NCBI GenBank assembly: GCA_013297675.1
Contig: JAAFHZ010000015.1
Location: forward strand, 1 to 49,321
From: Synechococcales cyanobacterium bin59.metabat.ball.084
Lineage (GTDB): Bacteria; Cyanobacteriota; Cyanobacteriia; Cyanobacteriales; Chamaesiphonaceae
Direction: 5' to 3'
DNA length: 49,321 nucleotides
In this document: positions 8,704-16,783 of the stretch, piece after piece
Numbering within the stretch: the first letter of the stretch is position 1
How the letters are laid out: each line of letters opens with the position of its first letter
The notes under the pieces: generated by a model
The model's input: the letters and a program-made list of their open reading frames with translations, nothing else
What the model was told of the DNA's origin: nothing
Database searches by the model: none
Translations under genes and position numbers: made by a program

Positions 8704-11392
8704 CCTCTAGTTGCTGCTGATTTAGATAATAAAAATGTCCTTTTCTCGACATCAATTCATCATGAGTGCCCTTTTCTATTAAAACACCATGATCTAATAC
8801 CAAAATCAAATCTGCGTGACGAATAGTTGAAAGACGATGAGCGATAACTAGTGTAGTTCGGCCACTCAAAATGGTAGAAAGATTTTGCTGAATAATGCGC
8901 TCTGATTCTGCATCTAAATGGGAGGTTGCTTCGTCTAGTATCAACAACTTTGGATTTCCTAATAAAGCTCGGGCTATCGCTAATCGCTGTCTTTGCCCAC
9001 CAGAAAGCATCCCTCCGCCCTCACCTATTTGAGTTTCATACCCCATAGGCATTTTCTTGATAAAATCATCAGCACCAGCTAATCTAGCTGCATCAATAAT
9101 TTCATCAAGTTTAGCTCCAGGATGACCCATACAGATATTCTCACGAATAGTGCTTCCAAACAGGAATGTATCCTGATCAACCACCCCAATTTGATGACGT
9201 AAAGAATTCAAAGAAAGGCTAGTAATATCGTAGCTGTCAACAAGTATTTTTCCATCTGTTGGTGGATATAGCCCCAATACTAATTTCGAAATAGTCGTTT
9301 TACCTGAGCCACTTCTGCCAACTAATGCAACCATTTGTCCTGGTTTCACTTCAAAAGAAAGGTTTTCAATAACATTAATATCACTATCCGAGCTGTACCT
9401 GAATGTGACTTCATCGAAGAGCACATGGCCACGAATCGGAGGTAAAGACTGTTTTGCTTCTTTTTGTAAATCTTCCTCCGGCTCGGCATCTAGCACGTCG
9501 TTGATTCGTTCCATCGATATGACGACTTCTTGTAATTGATTCCATAGTACAACAAGCCTCTGAAATGGTTGAATCACATTCCCAAGTAGAATATTGAATG
9601 CAACCAACTGACCAATTGTTAATTGATTTTTTATCACCAAATATGCACCATAGCAAAGCAACAAAGATGAAACGATAGTTTCAATAAGATTACTAAAAAT
9701 TTGTAAGCGATTACCGATCATTTCTCCAGCAAAATTCTGCCTGACTGATTTGCTTAGAAGGTCTTCCCAATGCCAGCGAATGGTTTGCTCTACGGCACTT
9801 GATTTTATTGTTCTAATTCCTGTTAAGGCTTCTATTAAATAACTGCTTTCGCTAGCTTGTGTATGAAATATCTCTCTTGATACTCGTTGTAAAAATGGAG
9901 TTGCAATTATCGCTAGTAGCAGAAATGGGGGAACAACAACCATCGACAACAAAGCCATTTGCCAGCTATACCAAAACATTAGTCCTAGATAGATAAAGAC
10001 CGTCATTAGATCCAATAAAATAGCAATAGACTCACCAGAAAGAAATCTCTGGATTTTCTTATTTTCTTGCACACGGGCAATTATATCTCCTACATATCTC
10101 GATTCGAAATAACTTAATGGCAACCTCAGAGTGTGTCTGAAAAAAGAAATGATTAGAGCTACATCTAGCTTGTTCGCCGTATGATCTAATAAATATTGTC
10201 TCAGCCCCGTCATTGCCACACGAAAAATGTTAAATATTATTAACCCACCACCGATCGTAAACAATGTTAGTTCTGACCTTTGAACTACAACTCTGTCTAA
10301 AATTAGTTGTGTGAATAGCGGAGTTATTAACCCAAAAATTTGGATAAAGACAGAGGCAATAATAACTTCAGTAACTACTAGAGAGTGAGGCTTCAAGAGT
10401 TCGAAAAACTGCCAAAAAGGAGTTGTAGATTCTTTGAATTCTTTGAGTAATGCCGTGGGCTGGAGAAGCATTACATAGCCAGTCCAGTCTCTTTGAAACT
10501 GTTTATGAGTAAGTGTTTTTTGGCCGAGGGCTGGGTCAGCCACAATGACATGATCTCGAGTAATTTCATAAACTACAATATAGTGTTTGCCCTCCCAATG
10601 GGCAATCGCAGGTAATTTTTGCTTTGCTAATTGATCTAGGCTGGCTTTTACTGGTCTGGTGTTAAACCCCATACTTTCTGCTGCTGCTGACAATCCGCGC
10701 AGAGATGATCCATCCCTATCAACGTTAGCGCTATCTCTCACTCGGTTAATACTAAACTTTTTACCCCAATAACGAGCAACCATAACCAAGCATGCTGCTC
10801 CACAATCCGAGGCACTTTGCTGGGCAAAAAATGGATACTTGCGTTGAATTTTCCGGAGCAAATGCCCTACTCTCTGTTGAGGACTGGGAAAATAAGCTTT
10901 ACCAATAGTGCTTTGGTGCTTTTGACTGCCTGCATTTACCCTTATTTGTGAGGGCGGCGGAGGGCTGGGTAAACTTGGCGCAGTTTCTTGTACTTTGATG
11001 TTTCGAGATAAGTGCTTTTGGATTGCTGAATACTTTAATACTAGTGCCTGGATAGCACTACTAGGTATCAGAGCTACTTTTACATTTAAGCTAGCTCTAG
11101 CTGAATAAATTGGTGTTTCCACATCAGTAAAGAGAGTAGATTCGCCGAATGATTTGCCTTCATCTACAGTGGATATAAGCTCGCCAATACTGTCTATTAA
11201 TCTAACCTTACCAGCTAGCACAATAAGAATTCCAGATTCAGAACCATTACTATGCCAAAATTGACCAACTTCAGGCTGAAGAATCCGAACTTGGCTAAGG
11301 CATTCCTGCGATTCTTGTGGCGTTATTGAAAAACCTAATATGTCGTTGAGTTGCTGCGGTGTGACTAGCAATTCGGATAAATTCTGAACCAT
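8693..11392 (-). CDS. C39-peptidase ABC exporter (PCAT) with N-terminal cNMP-binding-like domain
   Basis: An 899-residue HetC/SunT-type transporter that cuts double-glycine leaders and exports the core peptide. Residues about 30-130 look like a cyclic-nucleotide-binding fold (GILIVLAGKVRLID, GKSFGESTLF). A Pro-rich linker follows. The C39 peptidase (about 185-315) has Q191, C197 (QQSASDCGAAC), H270 (GKHYIVVYE) and D286 (ADPALG), all intact. Six membrane helices come next. The ATPase shows Walker A ALVGRSGSGKTT, signature LSGGQRQRLAIARAL, Walker B LLILDEATS and the H-loop histidine (VIAHRLSTIRHAD). With an active peptidase and GG precursors at 16.1-16.6 kb, it is the maturation/export gene of the island. 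The first 98 bases overlap the upstream HTH frame. Confidence 0.93.
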   Translation of the reverse strand: MVQNLSELLVTPQQLNDILGFSITPQESQECLSQVRILQPEVGQFWHSNGSESGILIVLAGKVRLIDSIGELISTVDEGKSFGESTLFTDVETPIYSARASLNVKVALIPSSAIQALVLKYSAIQKHLSRNIKVQETAPSLPSPPPPSQIRVNAGSQKHQSTIGKAYFPSPQQRVGHLLRKIQRKYPFFAQQSASDCGAACLVMVARYWGKKFSINRVRDSANVDRDGSSLRGLSAAAESMGFNTRPVKASLDQLAKQKLPAIAHWEGKHYIVVYEITRDHVIVADPALGQKTLTHKQFQRDWTGYVMLLQPTALLKEFKESTTPFWQFFELLKPHSLVVTEVIIASVFIQIFGLITPLFTQLILDRVVVQRSELTLFTIGGGLIIFNIFRVAMTGLRQYLLDHTANKLDVALIISFFRHTLRLPLSYFESRYVGDIIARVQENKKIQRFLSGESIAILLDLMTVFIYLGLMFWYSWQMALLSMVVVPPFLLLAIIATPFLQRVSREIFHTQASESSYLIEALTGIRTIKSSAVEQTIRWHWEDLLSKSVRQNFAGEMIGNRLQIFSNLIETIVSSLLLCYGAYLVIKNQLTIGQLVAFNILLGNVIQPFQRLVVLWNQLQEVVISMERINDVLDAEPEEDLQKEAKQSLPPIRGHVLFDEVTFRYSSDSDINVIENLSFEVKPGQMVALVGRSGSGKTTISKLVLGLYPPTDGKILVDSYDITSLSLNSLRHQIGVVDQDTFLFGSTIRENICMGHPGAKLDEIIDAARLAGADDFIKKMPMGYETQIGEGGGMLSGGQRQRLAIARALLGNPKLLILDEATSHLDAESERIIQQNLSTILSGRTTLVIAHRLSTIRHADLILVLDHGVLIEKGTHDELMSRKGHFYYLNQQQLEVAG

Positions 11393-11972
11393 GAATCTTT
11401 GACCCTACATCAGATTGAAGCAAGTTATTGTTGATAAATTCCGAATCATCGGCAAGACAATTGTGACTGATGTCTGAAATACGAATACGACTGCCTGTAC
11501 GTAATAATTCTGACCGATTTGACTTGGCAATCGTGGATAATCCCAAATCTTTTAAAAACCGCTTAAGGTGTCGATCGCTAATGGCCACCCCTGATTTCTC
11601 GGACAAATGTTTATTTAATGAGCTTACAGTCCATCGATTAAAAAAATATCCATGATCACGAGGACTACTTTCTAGTAACTCTCGCAAATAATTGATGTAC
11701 TTATCATCTACTACTGTCGGACGACCAATCGAATTGCCTTGCCACGTACCGGTTTGCACCGCATTAATCCAGCGGCTGGCAGTTGCAAAACCACATCCCA
11801 ATAATTCACAGATTTCTGATCTACTTCTGCCTTCATCAGCCAAAAGCATAATAGCAATTCTTTGCTGGTGGGCAGACTTCTCCCTTTTCAATAGAAGTTT
11901 TTGCTGCAAATTTAGTCGTTGAATTGGAGTCAAGTAAAGTCCAGACTGTTTCATAATCAACCTCAAACTCAT
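11295..11972 (-). CDS. Transposase-derived HTH protein
   Basis: A 225-residue frame. Residues 25-90 form a Tc1/IS630-like HTH (RIAIMLLADEGRSRSEICEL, then GCGFATASRWI). Residues 95-150 match the winged second HTH of IS630 transposases (GYFFNRWTVSSLNKHLSEKS, then DRHLKRFLKDLGLS). The DDE catalytic domain is absent, and the last 75 residues look unrelated and run 98 bases into the exporter gene in another frame. It may be a domesticated DNA-binding regulator of the island or a truncated transposase. Its place directly upstream of the exporter on the same strand favours a regulatory role, but this is inference. Confidence 0.65.
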   Translation of the reverse strand: MSLRLIMKQSGLYLTPIQRLNLQQKLLLKREKSAHQQRIAIMLLADEGRSRSEICELLGCGFATASRWINAVQTGTWQGNSIGRPTVVDDKYINYLRELLESSPRDHGYFFNRWTVSSLNKHLSEKSGVAISDRHLKRFLKDLGLSTIAKSNRSELLRTGSRIRISDISHNCLADDSEFINNNLLQSDVGSKIHGSEFIRIASHTAATQRHIRFFNNATRIAGMP

Positions 11973-12716
11973 AAATCATTACACAAGAAAAAATCAAGCG
12001 AAATTATCACATCAATAGTAACCACGGAAAATCTAGTTAAATTGCGTGACAAACCGAACAACCTCCAGTAAAAATCAAGGTAGAAGTTAGGAACAAAAAC
12101 TCTTATTCAACTGTAGAATGAGATCTTGTCCCGGCAACAAAGGCTATGGCTACACCTCAACCTCTTGTCAACGTTACAAGAAAAAAGTTACATTTGTCAA
12201 TATTTCAATATACAAAAACTTAAGATTTCGGGAGTTATGTTAAAAAAAATAATAATCAGTTCCCTGCCTAGAGCGCATTAAAGGATTTACATGAAGATTT
12301 CGACAAGTTACTAAAAATGTAACTTTTTATACACTTTAAGGTTGATAATCATGGCTGCAATTATTTACTCCATGAAATGAGAAGTTATGTGATTACTACT
12401 TCGACCACTAGTTTAGGTGAGTTCCAATTATGATCAAGTCAAGGACTTTGCTGACCAGATAGATTTGACAGGCAAAGCCGATAGAGTAGCTTTTCCGTTG
12501 GGCGATGATATGTCACCCCATGAACTCAAGAATTGTTAGTGCTGCTCTCTTTGCCGAAGGCAAACGCTAGGTAAACTGATAGGGTGTTTACTAAGGCTTA
12601 CTGCGCTCTTAAGAAGAGGGTCGCAACTCAAAGCGGGACACCTACCTATTCTGAACAGATAGCAAAATCTAAGAAAAGGCTATTGCAATTAATTACATAA
12701 GCGAATATCATAGTGG
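11973..12716. other. Long gene-poor stretch with two tiny ORFs
   Basis: No standard gene is seen. Two short plus-strand frames look protein-like: GTG 12417-12539 (40 residues, DQVKDFADQIDLTGKADRVA) and GTG 12584-12700 (38 residues, basic, ending KSKKRLLQLIT). Neither has a strong ribosome site, and I do not recognise them; they could be pieces of a decayed gene. Near-inverse motifs AAAAAGTTACATTT (about 12184) and AAAAATGTAACTTTTT (about 12314) may mark regulatory DNA upstream of the HTH gene. Confidence 0.3.
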
Positions 12717-12842
12717 TCAACGTGTCTTTGTGTTTGCTGGTGGGTACTTATCCAAGTAAGCATTGCCAATGTAAAAAGAAACACCTACCGCAACTAAAAA
12801 TATGGCCAGGCCTCTAGCCCAAGTCATTTTTACAGGATTCAT
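12717..12842 (-). CDS. 41-residue single-pass membrane peptide (putative)
   Basis: The frame reads MNPVKMTWARGLAIFLVAVG, then a short polar tail ending NTKTR. One hydrophobic helix (GLAIFLVAVGVSFYIG) is preceded by positive residues, so the N-terminus is probably inside. Codon use looks coding, but no clear Shine-Dalgarno is visible. It lies alone between the HTH gene and the miniature element and could be a small accessory or immunity peptide, or chance. Confidence 0.4.
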   Translation of the reverse strand: MNPVKMTWARGLAIFLVAVGVSFYIGNAYLDKYPPANTKTR

Positions 12843-12966
12843 AGTTAAACACTCAACTCAATAAAGATTGCCTGAATACACGACACTGTAACAGGAGTTT
12901 TTCTATTAGTAAAGGCTCATGTAGCAAGGTGAACGGTAAAGTGACCTTATCCACGCAAGAGCACAC

Positions 12967-13076
12967 GGGTGCGTGTGACTTTCTAAGGAGAAAATTTACC
13001 AGTCTCTATTTTCCGTTAGTGCTGCTAGCCTTGATCGGCCTGTCTGATTTTTATTTTCAGAAAGTCACACGCACCC
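12967..13076. mobile_element. 110-bp MITE-like element with 18-bp perfect terminal inverted repeats
   Basis: GGGTGCGTGTGACTTTCT at 12967-12984 is the exact reverse complement of 13059-13076. The interior is too short for a transposase. No clear target-site duplication is visible. Its right end falls inside the open frame of a precursor-like peptide that lacks a start codon, as expected if it inserted there. A large regulatory hairpin is the alternative. Confidence 0.55.
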
Positions 13077-13197
13077 CTTCAGTGATTTAACTAACAGCGA
13101 AGTTGATAGTGTTCAGGGTGGACTCATTCTACCTTTTGCAATTATCACAATAACCAGACCAATCATTACAACAACACAACCAACTATACACCCTTAG
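13048..13197 (+). pseudogene. Broken double-glycine precursor peptide
   Basis: The frame opens after a TGA at 13045-13047 without any start codon. From 13078 it reads FSDLTNSEVDSVQGG, a textbook GG-type leader end, followed by a 24-residue core LILPFAIITITRPI...TTTQPT..., which is rich in Ile and Thr and has no Cys or Ser. The upstream half of the leader is replaced by the right end of the 110-bp inverted-repeat element. It lies on the opposite strand to the two intact precursors and to the adjacent HopA1 gene. It is either a dead third precursor or one translated from an unrecognised start. Confidence 0.6.
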
Positions 13198-13263
13198 TTT
13201 GGGCATTTCACAAGCTCAATTATTACCAGAGCTTGATTGTTCAAAGATACAAAACAAGAAGCA

Positions 13264-14370
13264 TTAATATAATACTGAGTAGATATCAACCGAATCAGGG
13301 TTAAGATATGGCTTCCGAATATCAAGGTCTAAGAGAGCAAACTGATCTAGAATCAAAGACATTCGACTTTCGGGAGATGTCTCACCTCTTTCATGTGCTA
13401 GCAGTAATCCATTTGCAATAATCTGACAACGATTGAGTCCAAAACTCTCGGCAGATGAAAACTTTTGACTGGGTTCTTCAGCTAAGGCTAACCCAGGAGC
13501 TAACAATTTGGTGAAAAGAGGGGTTTCTGCAAAAAAGTGACTTTGATGCTCTGTATAAAGTGACTGAAGCACAGGATGAACTTTTTCATACAAATGGCTA
13601 TCAAAGTACAAAACTCCAGAATCATATCTTTGGTAGTCTGATGGGTTATAAAGAACTTTAAAAGTAAAAGGTATGGTTATTTCATTTAATCTTTGTGTCA
13701 GGCTTCTCATTACAGCTACAGCTCCCTCGGGAGTCAGGCTCCAGTAAATGCGCACGAGCTGAGACTGGGATGATTGAGGACTATGAGCACCAGCATTGCT
13801 TACAGCTATATAGAATCCGCTTTGCAGAAGGTTTTTTGGGAGACGAATAGAAATTAGATCGCCAACAGAGATTTGCTCATCAGCAGATTTTAGATGTAAA
13901 TCTCTTTGTATGTGAATTATTAGACCACCTTTCGTGACAGCAATTGCACCATCCTCTTCTTCTCGCAAAACTAGCCAGTCTTCATCAAAGTAGCCATGAC
14001 CTGTATTACTATTATCAATCCGGTCATAGAAATCTAAATCTATTCCTAGAAAAGCATTGTTTTCAATATTTTGAGAGTTTATGACTATTTCTGAATTTGG
14101 ATCAAGTAAAGATCTTAGGGATCCATTATAATGTATTCCATAAAGAAAGCTGCGCAGTTGTGAACCAATATACTTTTGCTGTAAGTCTGATGTCATCGTA
14201 TTGAGGTGCTCAATTGCTTCAACCGTTAAATCTAAAGATTTATAACTCGGATGAGTTACACAGAAATCATCCTGTATTTGAATGTTGTTAACGATGTCTT
14301 CCAATGCAAGGGACAATTTGAAATCGATGTTATTTCTTAATTTATTAATCGTAGTATTTTGTAACGGCAT
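13264..14370 (-). CDS. HopA1-family lyase (LxmY/TvaD-like)
   Basis: A 368-residue member of the T3SS-effector HopA1 family. The recognisable family core includes VRIYWSLTPEGAVAVMRSL, FTFKVLYNPSDYQRYDSGVL, then FAETPLFTKLLAPGLALAEE, and FGLNRCQIIANGLLLAHERG. In class V lanthipeptides (LxmY) and thioamitides (TvaD), such proteins eliminate phosphate from phospho-Ser/Thr to give dehydroalanine/dehydrobutyrine. Here it directly follows the APH-type kinase gene (54 bases) on the same strand, which is the diagnostic pair. The assignment to a family is firm; dehydration of the local precursors is inference. Confidence 0.85.
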   Translation of the reverse strand: MPLQNTTINKLRNNIDFKLSLALEDIVNNIQIQDDFCVTHPSYKSLDLTVEAIEHLNTMTSDLQQKYIGSQLRSFLYGIHYNGSLRSLLDPNSEIVINSQNIENNAFLGIDLDFYDRIDNSNTGHGYFDEDWLVLREEEDGAIAVTKGGLIIHIQRDLHLKSADEQISVGDLISIRLPKNLLQSGFYIAVSNAGAHSPQSSQSQLVRIYWSLTPEGAVAVMRSLTQRLNEITIPFTFKVLYNPSDYQRYDSGVLYFDSHLYEKVHPVLQSLYTEHQSHFFAETPLFTKLLAPGLALAEEPSQKFSSAESFGLNRCQIIANGLLLAHERGETSPESRMSLILDQFALLDLDIRKPYLNPDSVDIYSVLY

Positions 14371-14424
14371 TAACAGTTTTCCCTAGTAAGTATCGAATTC
14401 GAGAACAGAAGAATTAATTTCTAA

Positions 14425-15615
14425 TTAAACTGAAACTAGTTTGGATTGAAAAGCAACCGCATCTATTAAATCTTTCTCAGACTGCCCGAAAATTGTCAAA
14501 ATAGATTGTTCCGGGCGACAGAGAAAACTCTTAGCTACTTGCAGCATGCAAATACCAGTATTATTAAACACTTTCTGATATTGAATCATAGCTCGGATTT
14601 GTTGAATTATTGCTAGACCAGCGAATTGAACAACTCGCTGAACAAAGTTAGGATGATAACAATAGATTTCCGGAAAATCAGTCAAGTAACTACACATGAG
14701 AGCACTCAGTGATGGCTGCAAAAGTTCTAACGGTGTCACTGCCATACGAAGAGATTCCTCTAAACTAATGCTTGAACTAATAATTAAGCTACCTACCCAA
14801 ATTTGTAAGTAGCTAGAGATGATCGAACCTAAATCCACTGCAGGATCTCCCCAGCCACTGCGCTCCCAATCAATGAAAAACAGCGACTTTTCCAACTGAG
14901 GTTTAGAAATACTTTGTTTCCAATCTTCGCATATCAAAATATTATTGAGCTTAAAGTCTTGATGAATGAAACAACAAGAATCATAAGTGCTCTTTAAAGA
15001 CAAAATCGACTTCTCCAAACTCTCATAGCGCTGATAAAAAGATAGGAACTTCAATCCATCTGAAGGTAAAGAACCAAACGCATTTGGTGTAACCCGATCA
15101 CCAATTCCATAAAATGGTATGAGATACTTACTCTCCACATCGCCATTAGAATTCTCTACGAAATCTTGGCAGCTACTTTTCCTAAAAGTTGATCGGTGAA
15201 TCGATGCAATAAGAGAACCTATTACCCCAGCTATATCTGTCGGGAAAATTTGGGATTTTAAGTATAACTCATCCAGATCCTGATGATTATCTAAGTAATC
15301 AAGTACAAGTATGGAATTAGGAAGGTCAAAATGCAGTATTGCTGGAAGCAATCTATAAATGGATTCAATCTCAGGAAATCTATTGATTAACTCCCTGACA
15401 CGCCATTCACGAAAAAATTCATTACCCGATCTTCCATTTTTGAAATGAAATTCCTGTTTAACAAGAAATTTTTTACCGCTATTTAATGACACAAGCAAGT
15501 TAAAGTTCTTTGCCGGCTTTAATTTAACTTCAGTAGGAAGTGAATTATTATCACACAAACCTCTCTCAACTAAATATGAATGAACGTTATGAGAATTCAG
15601 TAAAAATGGTGCCAT
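14425..15615 (-). CDS. APH-type kinase (LxmK/TvaC-like) for precursor Ser/Thr phosphorylation
   Basis: An aminoglycoside-phosphotransferase-fold protein of about 396 residues. Visible motifs are the ATP-lobe segment AKNFNLLVSLNSGKKFLVKQ, the Brenner catalytic loop FIHQDFKLNNILI (HxDxxxxN), and the metal-binding FIDWERSGWGDPAVDLG. The start is taken at MAPFLLNSHN, where homologues I remember begin; a TTG at 15660 extends the frame by 15 residues. No ribosome site clearly decides. Paired with the HopA1 gene, it fits the kinase half of a phosphorylation/elimination dehydratase. True antibiotic resistance is unlikely in this setting. Confidence 0.82.
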   Translation of the reverse strand: MAPFLLNSHNVHSYLVERGLCDNNSLPTEVKLKPAKNFNLLVSLNSGKKFLVKQEFHFKNGRSGNEFFREWRVRELINRFPEIESIYRLLPAILHFDLPNSILVLDYLDNHQDLDELYLKSQIFPTDIAGVIGSLIASIHRSTFRKSSCQDFVENSNGDVESKYLIPFYGIGDRVTPNAFGSLPSDGLKFLSFYQRYESLEKSILSLKSTYDSCCFIHQDFKLNNILICEDWKQSISKPQLEKSLFFIDWERSGWGDPAVDLGSIISSYLQIWVGSLIISSSISLEESLRMAVTPLELLQPSLSALMCSYLTDFPEIYCYHPNFVQRVVQFAGLAIIQQIRAMIQYQKVFNNTGICMLQVAKSFLCRPEQSILTIFGQSEKDLIDAVAFQSKLVSV

Positions 15616-15696
15616 GATTAAAGCAAACATCAGTATTGTTTGTTTAGTAAAAAAATCCAAAAGTCTTGATTGATTACGAATAGCTATTATAGCCTA

Positions 15697-15840
15697 CTAA
15701 TTGATGCGTCTAAAATTACGTACAATTAAGTAGCTAATATGAAGTAGCGATATAAGCATGGAGTACAAGGCTATGACCAGAAAAGGAACTTGGTCAGTAT
15801 CAATCGACTGAAAAATACTATAAAAGTTATCTCTAAGCAT
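15697..15840 (-). CDS. 47-residue single-pass membrane protein upstream of kinase gene
   Basis: From ATG at 15840 the frame reads MLRDNFYSIFQSIDTDQVPF, then a membrane helix LVIALYSMLISLLHISYLIV and a basic end RNFRRIN. The ribosome site AGGAAAAG is about 5 bases before the start and clearly favours this codon over a longer frame from 15975. It lies 37-82 bases before the kinase start on the same strand, so it is likely co-transcribed with the kinase and lyase. Its role is unknown; membrane anchoring of the modification complex or immunity are possible. Confidence 0.55.
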   Translation of the reverse strand: MLRDNFYSIFQSIDTDQVPFLVIALYSMLISLLHISYLIVRNFRRIN

Positions 15841-16024
15841 CAATCTTTTCCTGTAAACAACAAAGTAGTAACAAAAAGTGATCATACAGCGGTAATCTGG
15901 AAAATAGCCTAATGCTCTTCCCAAGTAGTTTGCCTTCCGTACTCTGCATAAAGGATGACTTTGCACAGTAGGCAAAAGTGATATTTATGAAATGAAGAGA
16001 TTACGGAAGGCTTAGGGTCTCCTG

Positions 16025-16136
16025 AGAGAATGTCTGAAAAGTATTCTAAGCAAAGAGATAACACGGATCTTGGCACTGAATCCTAAACGCCAAGTCAGCG
16101 TTTCAGGCAATTACTTTCACTTCTCAGACATCCTCT
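16025..16136. mobile_element. 112-bp imperfect inverted-repeat element (MITE-like)
   Basis: AGAGAATGTCTGAAAAGT (16025-16042) and ACTTCTCAGACATCCTCT (16119-16136) are inverted repeats with two mismatches in 18. GAG.ATGTCTGA.AAGT resembles the ends of cyanobacterial IS5-type elements (from memory). Inside is a smaller hairpin, AAACGC-CAAGTCA-GCGTTT at 16085-16103. It separates the precursor genes from the modification genes, so it could also act as a partial terminator or processing site. Confidence 0.5.
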
Positions 16137-16150
16137 TAACACCATTACTA

Positions 16151-16354
16151 CTAACGTGTATAGTTGCGACCTACATTATAACTGAAGGCGAGAGTTTGAA
16201 CAATTAGAGTAGTAATCGCCGTTACAACTAAAGGATTGACACCACCTTTGATATATAAATCACTGTCACCGGATAACTCATCCATATAGCTTTCTGCATC
16301 AAAGAATAAGTCAGAACCATTAGACCTTATTTCACCAATTTTGATAGTAGACAT
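16151..16354 (-). CDS. RiPP precursor peptide A, double-glycine leader, Cys-free core
   Basis: 67 residues with an excellent AAGGAG ribosome site. The leader (1-38) reads MSTIKIGEIRSNGSDLFF, then DAESYMDELSGDSDLYIKGG. The predicted core after GG (29 residues) is VNPLVVTAITTLIVQTLAFS followed by YNVGRNYTR. It has five Thr, one Ser and no Cys. The leader aligns residue by residue with that of the next gene (DxESYxxxLS.D.DL..I.GG), showing paralogous precursors. The C39 exporter in the island supplies the matching protease. It is the second gene of a two-gene set, 43 bases after precursor B. Confidence 0.8.
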   Translation of the reverse strand: MSTIKIGEIRSNGSDLFFDAESYMDELSGDSDLYIKGGVNPLVVTAITTLIVQTLAFSYNVGRNYTR

Positions 16355-16397
16355 GTAAGAATCTCCTTAATTAAAAAATGATTGAACTTCTCTGCTT

Positions 16398-16616
16398 TTA
16401 CAACTTACCACGAGTCGTGTAGCCAATACTAAATCCTACGCCCCCTGATGTAATAAGGATTGTGCCAGTTATGACGGCCCAAGCGACAGGTCCAAGACCC
16501 CCATTGATTAGAGCTAGATCATCATCGGACAGCCCTGATATATAACTCTCAGAATCCAAAAAGAAATCTAATCCGGCGGGTGAAAAATCTAAATCAGAAA
16601 CCGTAATAGTTGCCAT
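16398..16616 (-). CDS. RiPP precursor peptide B, double-glycine leader, Cys-free core
   Basis: 72 residues from MATITVSDLDFSPAG, preceded by a GAGGTG ribosome site (the in-frame ATG 24 bases further up lacks one). The leader continues LDFFLDSESYISGLSDDDLA and ends LINGG. The 32-residue core is LGPVAWAVITGTILITSGGV followed by GFSIGYTTRGKL, with five Thr, two Ser and no Cys. It is hydrophobic and Gly-rich in the middle with a basic end, like membrane-active bacteriocins. It precedes precursor A and has a plausible promoter about 90 bases upstream. Confidence 0.82.
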   Translation of the reverse strand: MATITVSDLDFSPAGLDFFLDSESYISGLSDDDLALINGGLGPVAWAVITGTILITSGGVGFSIGYTTRGKL

Positions 16617-16703
16617 GTGCACCTCAATGTATTTTTTCAATAGTTGGAATACAAGTTTTGGACTCCATCAAAGAACTAATGGACGTAAAACTTGCTTGAA
16701 ACA

Positions 16704-16733
16704 AATGTAACTGCTCAATACTCTACAAGTCAA
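16704..16733 (-). promoter_or_regulatory. Candidate promoter of the precursor genes
   Basis: On the minus strand TTGACT (16733-16728) and TACATT (16709-16704) are 18 bases apart, giving a leader of about 85 bases before precursor B. An imperfect dyad (CAAAAGGGACATA / TATTGTCCTTTTG, about 16749-16783) lies just upstream and could bind a regulator. Confidence 0.35.
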
Positions 16734-16783
16734 TACACTTAGCAAAAGCAAAAGGGACATAAAGATACAATATTGTCCTTTTG

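Noticed and set aside
14425..15615. Aminoglycoside resistance enzyme
   Set aside because: The fold fits, but adjacency to HopA1, precursors and exporter points to precursor phosphorylation.
15841..15975. N-terminal extension of the small membrane protein
   Set aside because: The internal ATG at 15840 has a clear AGGAAAAG site; the extension is Cys/Arg-rich and irregular.
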